Shown: positions 1 through 6,334 of the stretch, one piece after another
How positions within the stretch are numbered: position 1 is the stretch's first letter
How the letters are laid out: every line of letters starts with the position of its first letter
Assembly: GCF_023278365.1 (NCBI RefSeq)
Contig: NZ_CP075338.1
Location: 2,604,001-2,668,000 of the forward strand
Direction of reading: 5' to 3'
DNA from: Epilithonimonas zeae
GTDB taxonomy: Bacteria; Bacteroidota; Bacteroidia; Flavobacteriales; Weeksellaceae
Length of the DNA: 64,000 nucleotides
Translations under genes and position numbers: made by a program
Notes under the pieces: generated by a model
What the model was told of the DNA's origin: nothing
Databases searched by the model: none
What the model saw: the letters and a program-made list of their open reading frames with translations, nothing else

Positions 1-884
1 TTCACCTGCTCTGCCATTTGACCGGCTGTTTCGTCGTATTGGCCGAAAGCGTTTGGTAAACCTGCGTTTGGATAAGCCGAGATTCCGAAATCTGTGTGAT
101 TGGCAAGAATTTCCAGGTAAGGCGTCAATTGTTTTGCTCCTAAAGCACAGTTGAAACCAACACTTATCAAATCCATATGTGAAACAGAAATCAAAAATGC
201 ATCAGCCGTTTGCCCACTCAAAGTTCTTCCAGAAGCATCGGTAATCGTTCCTGAAACCATAATTGGAATAGTGATATTGCGTTCTTCTCTTATTTCATCA
301 ATGGCAAAAAGTGCCGCTTTTGCATTCAAAGTATCGAAGATTGTTTCAACCAAAAGGATGTCTGAACCTCCATCGAGCAAAGCTTCTGCCTGTTGTTTGT
401 AAGCGATTCTGAGTTCGTCAAAAGTGATAGCTCTGTAACCTGGGTCATTGACGTCCGGACTAAGGCTTGCCGTTCTGTTGGTTGGTCCGATTGAACCTGC
501 AACAAATCTTGATTTGTCGGGATTCTGAGCGGTAAATTCATCACAGACTTTTTTAGCAATTTTGGCAGATTCATAGTTAAGTTCGTAAACCAGATCTTCC
601 ATATGATAATCCGCCATTGCAATGGTTGTTCCGGAAAATGTATTGGTTTCGATGATATCTGCGCCTGCCAAAAGATATTTTCTATGAATTTCTTCAATAG
701 CTTCAGGTTGCGTGAGAGACAGCAAATCATTGTTTCCTTTCAATGGCGATTTCCAGTCTTTGAATCGCTCGCCTCGGTAATCTTCCTCGGTGAAATTGTA
801 GCGCTGAATCATCGTTCCCATTGCTCCATCGAGAATGAGAATTCTGTTTTTCAGTGCGTTGTATAGTTGTTCTGAATTATTCAT
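1..884 (-). CDS. metH: Methionine synthase, homocysteine-binding module (5' part, cut by window edge)
   Basis: The first 294 codons are visible; the 3' end lies outside the window. The protein is the homocysteine S-methyltransferase barrel that opens cobalamin-dependent methionine synthase. The N-terminal motif DGAMGTMIQ lies near residues 19-27, ETNTFSGT follows, and GFNCALGA carries Cys246, the first of the three zinc-binding cysteines of the family (the other two would lie beyond the edge). The start is the ATG at 884, the only good start before the conserved motif. The gene is last in a minus-strand methionine block (metX, homoserine dehydrogenase, sulfhydrylase), separated from it by 195 nt that hold a dispersed repeat. 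In many flavobacteria this module is a separate gene from the cobalamin and SAM-activation domains; the visible part cannot decide this. Confidence 0.9.
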   Translation of the reverse strand, partial: MNNSEQLYNALKNRILILDGAMGTMIQRYNFTEEDYRGERFKDWKSPLKGNNDLLSLTQPEAIEEIHRKYLLAGADIIETNTFSGTTIAMADYHMEDLVYELNYESAKIAKKVCDEFTAQNPDKSRFVAGSIGPTNRTASLSPDVNDPGYRAITFDELRIAYKQQAEALLDGGSDILLVETIFDTLNAKAALFAIDEIREERNITIPIMVSGTITDASGRTLSGQTADAFLISVSHMDLISVGFNCALGAKQLTPYLEILANHTDFGISAYPNAGLPNAFGQYDETAGQMAEQV

Positions 885-925
885 TTTTTAATTTAATTTT
901 TATCGTCGATTGAAAGACCAATCTT

Positions 926-1065
926 CAACATAGCCCCGATAGGAACGGCATCCTTTTTTGTTTTTCTGAAAATTTTCTATTGATGACAAAACGTCGTAAA
1001 CAAAAAAGATATAGTGGATAGCGGGTTGGGAACTTGTTTCGAAGACGAAAACTTGTTGCTCCTAA
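926..1065 (+). repeat. Dispersed foldable intergenic element, copy E1
   Basis: This non-coding element shares three blocks with the copy at 6147-6296: 926-965 (AGCCCCGAT then GGAACGGCATCC), 999-1029 (ending AGCGGGTTGG) and 1055-1066 (GTTGCTCCTAAT). CTTTTTTGTTT (953-963) pairs with AAACAAAAAAG (998-1008), and outer AGCCC can pair with GGGTT, so the unit folds into one long hairpin. It lies between two minus-strand genes, with the described strand antisense to them. Function unknown; it could be a non-coding RNA or a REP-like mobile repeat. Confidence 0.75.
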
Positions 1066-1079
1066 TTCCTTCGATTCCT

Positions 1080-2240
1080 TTAGTCTAAAGCTTGTTTTAA
1101 ATCATTAATTATATCATCAATATTTTCTAAACCAACGGAGCATCTCACCAATCCGGTAGTAATTCCAACTTCACTTCTTTCCTCATCGGAAAGTTTGGAA
1201 TGCGTTGTGGAAGCAGGATGTGTAACAATCGTCCTTGTGTCTCCCAAGTTGGCGGAAAGGGAACACATCTTAATTCTGTTCAGGAAATTTCTACCGCCCT
1301 CGGTACCGCCTTTGATTTCGAAAGCAACGATATTTCCACCTAATTTCATTTGTTTTTTGGCGATTTCATAGCTCGGATGAGATTTCAGGAACGGATATTT
1401 TACCAATTCTACATTGGGATGATTTTCCAGAAACTCAGCCACTTTCAATGCGTTTTCGCAATGTTTCTCTACCCGAATCGCCAAAGTTTCCAAACTTTTG
1501 CTCAAAACCCAGGCATTGAATGGCGACATCGCCGGACCAGTGTTCCTTGCAAACAGATAAATCTCACGAATTAAATCTGCTTTTCCAACCGCAACACCGC
1601 CTAACACTCGCCCTTGACCGTCAATCAATTTCGTTGCTGAATGAACCACCAAATCTGCCCCGTATTTAATCGGTTGCTGCAAGTAAGGTGTTGCAAAACA
1701 ATTGTCAACTATGAAAATCAGATTGTGTTTTTTAGCAATCTGTCCGAAAAACTCCAAATCCAACACTTCGATTGCGGGGTTCGTCGGCGTTTCCAGATAC
1801 AAGATTTTTGTATTTGGTTTGATGTATTGTTCTACGTTTTCCGCATCTTCTGCTTTGAAATAAGATGTTTCGATATTCCACTTCGTGAAATATTTTGTGA
1901 ATAATGTGTGAGTAGAACCAAATACCGACTGACAACTCACAATATGGTCGCCCGCATCAAGCAACGCTGCAAATGTTGAATAAATCGCCGCCATTCCTGT
2001 TGCAAAAGCGTAACCGGATTCCGCACCTTCCATTTTCGTGATTTTATCAACAAATTCTGTGACGTTTGGGTTGCTGAAACGGCTGTAAAGATTCTTGTCT
2101 TTTTCTTCTGCAAAACTTGCACGCATATCTTCCGCATCTTCAAATACGAAGCTTGACGTGAGATATAACGGCGTGGAATGTTCGTCAAACTGAGTTCTTT
2201 CGGTTTGAGTCCTTATGGCTTGTGTTTCAAAATTTTCCAT
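1080..2240 (-). CDS. O-acetylhomoserine/O-succinylhomoserine sulfhydrylase family (PLP trans-sulfuration enzyme)
   Basis: The 386-residue protein is a full-length Cys/Met metabolism PLP enzyme. It has YSRFSNPN near residues 52-59 (phosphate and cofactor contacts from the partner subunit), the glycine-containing segment ATGMAAI, ETPTNP at 150-155, VDNCFATP, and the PLP-binding lysine in SATK (Lys204). Next to MetX, which acylates homoserine, the likely job is sulfhydrylation of acylhomoserine to homocysteine in the cytoplasm. The C-terminal THPASTTH is shared with sulfhydrylases and cystathionine gamma-synthases, so substrate choice cannot be fixed from sequence alone. It lies 122 nt downstream of the homoserine dehydrogenase gene, across a palindromic repeat, and upstream of metH. 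metZ is a reasonable name but is not asserted. Confidence 0.88.
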   Translation of the reverse strand: MENFETQAIRTQTERTQFDEHSTPLYLTSSFVFEDAEDMRASFAEEKDKNLYSRFSNPNVTEFVDKITKMEGAESGYAFATGMAAIYSTFAALLDAGDHIVSCQSVFGSTHTLFTKYFTKWNIETSYFKAEDAENVEQYIKPNTKILYLETPTNPAIEVLDLEFFGQIAKKHNLIFIVDNCFATPYLQQPIKYGADLVVHSATKLIDGQGRVLGGVAVGKADLIREIYLFARNTGPAMSPFNAWVLSKSLETLAIRVEKHCENALKVAEFLENHPNVELVKYPFLKSHPSYEIAKKQMKLGGNIVAFEIKGGTEGGRNFLNRIKMCSLSANLGDTRTIVTHPASTTHSKLSDEERSEVGITTGLVRCSVGLENIDDIINDLKQALD

Positions 2241-2248
2241 AAAATTTT

Positions 2249-2359
2249 AATTTACCAATGCAATAATCTACCAATGTAACAATGAGATTCTTCACTTCGT
2301 TCAGAATGACACTGCTTATAAGAATTGGTAAATTGCTACACTTTTATATTGTTACATTG
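2249..2359. repeat. Interleaved palindromic repeat between two methionine genes
   Basis: Two perfect inverted repeats are interleaved rather than nested. AATTTACCAAT (2249-2259) matches ATTGGTAAATT (2324-2334), and CAATGTAACAAT (2272-2283) matches ATTGTTACATTG (2348-2359). Between them, 2285-2311 carries a copy of a short dispersed repeat ending in AGAATGACA. Nothing in it looks coding. It fills nearly all of the gap between the homoserine dehydrogenase and sulfhydrylase genes. Confidence 0.8.
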
Positions 2360-2362
2360 ATT

Positions 2363-3901
2363 TTATTTTGTTTCGCTAAGTCTTAAAATATCTCCGAAAA
2401 CGCCTCTTGCAGTCACCTTGGCTCCGGCTCCGGCTCCCATAATGACAATTGGATTCTCGCCATAACTTTCTGTGTAGATTTCGAAAATAGAATCGGAACC
2501 TTTAAGTTGTCCTAATGCCGAATTGGCTGGCACAGAAATTAATTTGACATCCAACTCTCCTTTTTCTTTTTGTAAATCGCCGTGCAAATCGCCGACATAT
2601 CTTAACACGTGGTCTGGTTGCTGATTTTCTTTGATGTTCTGGTATTCTGAATCCAGTTCTTGCAATCTTGAAAGGAATTCTTCTTTGGAAACTGACAATA
2701 GAGTTTCCGGAACAAGATTCTGAATATTGATGTCATCAAATTCATTAATCAAATCCAGCTCTCTTGCCAGAATCAACAATTTTCTTGCAACATCATTTCC
2801 AGATAAATCTTCGCGTGGATCCGGTTCGGTGTACCCTTTTTCCAAAGCTTCGTTGATAATGGTTGAGAATTTATCGTTACGAAGCGAAAAATTATTGAAA
2901 ACATAACTTAATGTTCCGGAAAAAACACCTTTGATTCTTGTAATATTTTCTCCTGAAAGATGCAATAATTTAATGGTGTCAATTAGAGGTAAACCAGCAC
3001 CAACATTGGTTTCATAGAGGTATTTCTTTTTATTTTTTTCTAATAATTTCCTGAAATTCCGATATTCTGAGATGGGTAATGTGTTGTAGATTTTGTTAGA
3101 GCCAACGACATCAAATCCGTTCTCTACAAACACAGGATAATTTTTAACAAAATCTTTGCTCGCCGTGTTATCTACCATCACCAAATTTTCCAAATGATGT
3201 TCATTTACAAAATCTACCAAAGACTGGACACTGGATTCTGTTTGAGAATATTTAATTTTCTGTCTCCAATCGCTTCCGAAACCGGCTTTGTTGAAAGCTA
3301 CTTTTCTGGAATTGGCAATTGCAACGATTTTCAAATCCACTCTTTTACGATTCAGAATATCGTAAGCTGAATCCAAAATCTGCTCAACCAAAGTCCCGCC
3401 AACATTACCGTGACCAATCAAAGCGAGATGAACGGTTTTCGGTTTTCCGTAGATTTCGGTTTCGATGATATTTTTTGTGATTTCGGTTTGGTTATCGGTT
3501 ACGACGATATTCACTCTTCCAGCAGAAGCGATTTGACTCAACAACAATGGGAAAATTTTATTACGCTGAAGTTCTGATAAAATCTTATTGTAATTTTCCG
3601 AAACAAATCCGATCACACTTAGGTTTTCGATGCTATAAATATTGCTGACTTGTCCATTGTTTTTTTCTTTTTCGAATTCTTTATTCAGAAAATCAACTGC
3701 ATCAGAAGCATCATTCTCATCTACAAGAACAGAAATTCCATTTTCAATCGCTTGTTGGGAAATAACGCCCACACTGATTCCTCCTCCATTCAAAACCTGA
3801 AATATGCGTGAATCAACGCCAATCTGTCCAAGAAAGTCTTTCCCTTCGAAATTCACCAAAGCTTTGTTTCTATAAATATTAATTGCATTCTTGTCTGTCA
3901 T
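2363..3901 (-). CDS. Homoserine dehydrogenase with N-terminal ACT regulatory domains, no aspartokinase catalytic domain
   Basis: The 512-residue protein resembles the C-terminal two thirds of bifunctional ThrA. Residues about 15-150 form two ACT-like modules (GISVGVISQQAIENGISVLVD and a second with NLSVIGFVSEN). Homoserine dehydrogenase follows: the nucleotide-binding ALIGHGNVGGTLV near 165-177, then NVGAGLP, IKGVFSGTLSYV, and the substrate and catalytic region EPDPREDLSGNDVARKLLIL. It reduces aspartate semialdehyde to homoserine in the cytoplasm. The kinase domain expected at the N-terminus of ThrA is absent; the ATG start shares one base with the metX stop (TGATG), indicating translational coupling. 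Placed behind metX and a SAM riboswitch, it probably supplies homoserine for methionine. Feedback by an amino acid through the ACT part is inferred. Confidence 0.88.
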   Translation of the reverse strand: MTDKNAINIYRNKALVNFEGKDFLGQIGVDSRIFQVLNGGGISVGVISQQAIENGISVLVDENDASDAVDFLNKEFEKEKNNGQVSNIYSIENLSVIGFVSENYNKILSELQRNKIFPLLLSQIASAGRVNIVVTDNQTEITKNIIETEIYGKPKTVHLALIGHGNVGGTLVEQILDSAYDILNRKRVDLKIVAIANSRKVAFNKAGFGSDWRQKIKYSQTESSVQSLVDFVNEHHLENLVMVDNTASKDFVKNYPVFVENGFDVVGSNKIYNTLPISEYRNFRKLLEKNKKKYLYETNVGAGLPLIDTIKLLHLSGENITRIKGVFSGTLSYVFNNFSLRNDKFSTIINEALEKGYTEPDPREDLSGNDVARKLLILARELDLINEFDDINIQNLVPETLLSVSKEEFLSRLQELDSEYQNIKENQQPDHVLRYVGDLHGDLQKEKGELDVKLISVPANSALGQLKGSDSIFEIYTESYGENPIVIMGAGAGAKVTARGVFGDILRLSETK

Positions 3902-4848
3902 CAGTTCAAAAAAATAGGTTTTAAAATGGTGTTCAGTTGCTCATATTCCATTAGAAAAGCGTCGTGGCCGTGGATGGAATTAATCTCGTGATACTGAACG
4001 TTTTTGTTTTTATTTTGTAAAAATTGGTAAGTATTTTTAATTTCAAAAGCCGGATAAAAAAGGTCCGAATCTACTGCTACTAAATGAATCTCTGCATTGA
4101 TATTTTCCAATTCATTTTCCTTTCCATTAATGTTCATCAGAAGATGATTAACAAGCTTGTAAGCCTTTAAACTAAACCTTTCGTTTAATCGTTTTCCGTG
4201 GAAATTGAGCCAGTCGTGAGACTTTAAAATCTGCTTTTCAGAATCTATTTCTCTATTGAATCTTGAATTAAGAGATTCCGGCGTTCTGTAGCATAACATT
4301 GCGTGAACTCTGGCTTTCTCAAGCGGTTTCTCCTCTGATTCCAAAAGAAATTTCTGAACCAGACATTGAGAATGTAACCAATCCGACGTTTTGAAATCTG
4401 TTGCAATCGGGATGAATCTTTCTGCTAAATCATTCTGCAAAGTCAACATTTCCCAACCGATAGAACCGCCAACAGAACCGCCAACTAAAGCAAATAGTTT
4501 TTTAATATTCAGGTTCTTTAATCCTTGCAGAAAAATAGATGCAATATCCTTCGTTGTGAAATCTTCGTAATTCTCAATGAAAAATCCGTCAAAACCATTA
4601 CCCGGAATATTGAAACAAATTATTGTGAATCGATTTGTATCAATTACTTTCCCTTCTCCAACCAGAGATTTCCACCAGCCGTTTTCTCCGGCAACATCAG
4701 AGTTTCCTGTCAAAGCGTGATTAATCAAAACAATGGGAGCAGAATACAATTCTTTTCCAAAAAGCTGGTAGCTTAATTGGATATCGAGAACTTTTCCGTT
4801 CTTAGTTTCGAAATGTCGAATGTTGATATGTTGTAGCCTGTTTTCCAA
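3901..4848 (-). CDS. metX: Homoserine O-acyltransferase (MetX family, alpha/beta hydrolase)
   Basis: The 315-residue alpha/beta-hydrolase acylates homoserine with acetyl-CoA (or succinyl-CoA) as the first committed step of methionine synthesis. Visible motifs are INHALTGNSDV near 42-52, the nucleophile elbow GGSVGG with Ser125, a later acidic segment VAVDSDLFYP, and the catalytic histidine in IHGHDAF near the C-terminus. It is somewhat shorter than typical MetX (about 350 residues). The start appears to be TTG at 4848: no in-frame ATG lies nearby, and the next methionine is deep inside the fold. A SAM-I riboswitch lies about 50 nt upstream, so expression should fall when SAM is plentiful. The 3' end overlaps the homoserine dehydrogenase start by one base. 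Confidence 0.88.
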   Translation of the reverse strand: MENRLQHINIRHFETKNGKVLDIQLSYQLFGKELYSAPIVLINHALTGNSDVAGENGWWKSLVGEGKVIDTNRFTIICFNIPGNGFDGFFIENYEDFTTKDIASIFLQGLKNLNIKKLFALVGGSVGGSIGWEMLTLQNDLAERFIPIATDFKTSDWLHSQCLVQKFLLESEEKPLEKARVHAMLCYRTPESLNSRFNREIDSEKQILKSHDWLNFHGKRLNERFSLKAYKLVNHLLMNINGKENELENINAEIHLVAVDSDLFYPAFEIKNTYQFLQNKNKNVQYHEINSIHGHDAFLMEYEQLNTILKPIFLN

Positions 4849-4900
4849 TTTTGTCTTATAAAAATTGAAAATGCTACGGGAAATGTAGAATAAATGTCTA

Positions 4901-5003
4901 GGTTATCTTTTCCGCCATTGCGGATAGAATTTAGCACCTTCTTCGTTCCCGAAGGGTTGCCAAGGTTTCACAGAGTCTAATCTCTCCACCTTTCTCGATA
5001 ACA
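4901..5003 (-). promoter_or_regulatory. SAM-I (S-box) riboswitch in the metX leader
   Basis: Read on the minus strand, P1 is GTTATC (5' end at 5003) closing with GATAAC near 4902-4907. Between them are the conserved core GAGAAAGGTGGAGAGA, the GTGAAACC and TGGCAACC elements, a P3 hairpin with GGTGCTAA, and a P4 hairpin TCCGC/GCGGA. This is the S-adenosylmethionine aptamer. About 50 nt separate it from the TTG start of metX. That stretch has only a weak CTAC/GTAG stem before a T-rich run, so attenuation versus translational control is unclear. The rest of 4849-5176 holds only this leader and the two divergent promoters. Confidence 0.93.
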
Positions 5004-5034
5004 TTTTCAATATGTGAATGAACAAATTCGACTG

Positions 5035-5067
5035 CAAATATAGATAACAAATTGCTGTTTTTCCAAA
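5035..5067 (-). promoter_or_regulatory. Bacteroidetes-type promoter for the metX operon
   Basis: On the minus strand, TATATTTG (5035-5042) matches the -7 consensus TAnnTTTG and TTTG (5064-5067) matches the -33 box, with 21 nt between. Transcription would begin just before the riboswitch aptamer. Confidence 0.6.
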
Positions 5068-5140
5068 TAAACTGAAAAAAGTCAGTATAAATTTTTTATT
5101 AACAATCCAATTTAAGAAATTTATAACAGCAATTGTGTAC

Positions 5141-5148
5141 AATATTTG
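5141..5148 (+). promoter_or_regulatory. Probable -7 box of the SDR gene
   Basis: AATATTTG matches TAnnTTTG at seven of eight positions and lies 29 nt before the ATG. No clear -33 TTTG is seen at the usual distance, so this is weak. Confidence 0.35.
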
Positions 5149-5176
5149 CTTAACCAACTTCATCAAAAAATAAACA

Positions 5177-5983
5177 ATGAACATTAATCTTAATAAACAA
5201 GTGGCCATTGTAACTGGTTCCAGCAGCGGGATAGGGAAAGGAATTGCTATCAGTTTGGCAAAATCCGGAGCAATCGTTATTGTAAACCATTCATCCGAAC
5301 ATTCCAGACCGGAAGCTGAAGAAACACTAAAAACCATTGAAGAAAACGGTGGCGAAGGTTTGATTATCCAATGTGATGTGAGTAAGGAAGACCAAGTTTT
5401 GGCGATGTTTCAAACCACAATTGACAAATACGGAACTGTAGATATTCTCATCAACAATGCAGGCTTGCAACAAGACGCTGCTTTTATTGATATGACTCTC
5501 GAACAATGGCAAAAAGTAATCGATGTGAATCTTACGGGGCAATTTTTATGTTCAAGAGAAGCAATTAAAGAATTCCTGAAGCGTGGAATGACCGAAAAGT
5601 CCAAAGCGCTTGGAAAAATCATCAATATCAGCAGTGTTCACGAGACGATTCCGTGGGCTGGGCACGCCAATTACGCTTCCAGTAAAGGTGCGCTCAGAAT
5701 GCTGATGCAAACGCTGGCTCAGGAATATGGAAAACAAAAAATCCGTGTGAATAATATTTGTCCGGGCGCCATCCAAACACCAATCAACAAATCCGCTTGG
5801 GATAACAAGGAATCTTTTGATTCTCTGATGACCTTGATTCCGTATGACAGAATCGGGCAGCCGGAAGATATTGGAAATTTAGCCGTATTTTTGGCGAGTG
5901 ATTATTCGGATTATATTACCGGAGCGAGCATCTATGTGGATGGTGGGATGACGACGTTGGAAAGTTTTGCAGACAACGGATAA
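5177..5983 (+). CDS. Short-chain dehydrogenase/reductase, glucose 1-dehydrogenase-like
   Basis: The 268-residue classical SDR has the Rossmann motif TGSSSGIGKG near residues 14-23, NNAG near 91-94, a Ser153-Tyr166-Lys170 catalytic set (YASSK), and the late motif CPGAIQTP. It ends with GASIYVDGGMT, as expected for the family. Best matches by motif are glucose 1-dehydrogenases and 3-oxoacyl-ACP reductase-like SDRs, which use NAD(P). It is followed after 351 nt by a GH63-like glucosidase on the same strand. A role in oxidising glucose or a related sugar released by that enzyme is plausible but inferred. The ATG start gives a complete N-terminal beta strand before the glycine motif. Confidence 0.85.
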   Translation: MNINLNKQVAIVTGSSSGIGKGIAISLAKSGAIVIVNHSSEHSRPEAEETLKTIEENGGEGLIIQCDVSKEDQVLAMFQTTIDKYGTVDILINNAGLQQDAAFIDMTLEQWQKVIDVNLTGQFLCSREAIKEFLKRGMTEKSKALGKIINISSVHETIPWAGHANYASSKGALRMLMQTLAQEYGKQKIRVNNICPGAIQTPINKSAWDNKESFDSLMTLIPYDRIGQPEDIGNLAVFLASDYSDYITGASIYVDGGMTTLESFADNG

Positions 5984-6334
5984 TAATTATTAATGATGAA
6001 TTATATAATTATTAATGATTTTTTGTTGAATGTTAATGCAAAGATTTTGAAGGGCTAAGGATTTTAATAAGGCTGAAAATCGATATATTTTTATTTTGTC
6101 ATTTATCTATTTCGCCAATTATTTATGGTTGAAAGAATGGAAAATCGTCAACATAGCCCCGATGGGAACGGCATCCTTTTTTGTTTTTTTAGATTCCTGA
6201 CTTTGTTCGGAATGACAAAGCGCCTGAAAAACAAAAAAGATATAGTGGACAGCGGGTTGGAATGTTCTAACAAATGTACAACCGTGTTGCTCCTAATAAA
6301 AAAGAATAATTATTCTTGAAAAATAATTATAAAA
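5984..6334. other. Intergenic stretch of 351 nt: AT-rich repeats, element E2 and a palindrome
   Basis: No gene is supported here. Positions 5984-6030 are AT-rich and self-similar (TAATTATTAATGAT appears twice), 6147-6296 is repeat element E2, and 6302-6317 is the perfect palindrome AAGAATAATTATTCTT, 17 nt before the glucosidase ATG. The palindrome could be an operator or chance in AT-rich DNA. Confidence 0.6.
6147..6296 (+). repeat. Dispersed foldable intergenic element, copy E2
   Basis: This is the second copy of the family seen at 926-1065, matching it in three blocks: 6148-6188, 6230-6260 and 6285-6296. The middle of its hairpin loop (6191-6217) carries a short repeat beginning AGATTCCTGACTT and ending GGAATGACA, which E1 lacks. 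Here the element lies in the same orientation as the downstream glucosidase gene, 38 nt before its start, so it could sit in that mRNA leader. Confidence 0.75.

Noticed and set aside
4903-5337. Open frame of 144 codons over the metX leader
   Set aside because: It runs through the SAM riboswitch and the divergent SDR gene; the sequence is explained by RNA structure and promoters.
6125-6319. Small plus-strand frame of 64 codons
   Set aside because: It lies across repeat element E2 and has no ribosome-binding context or family signal.
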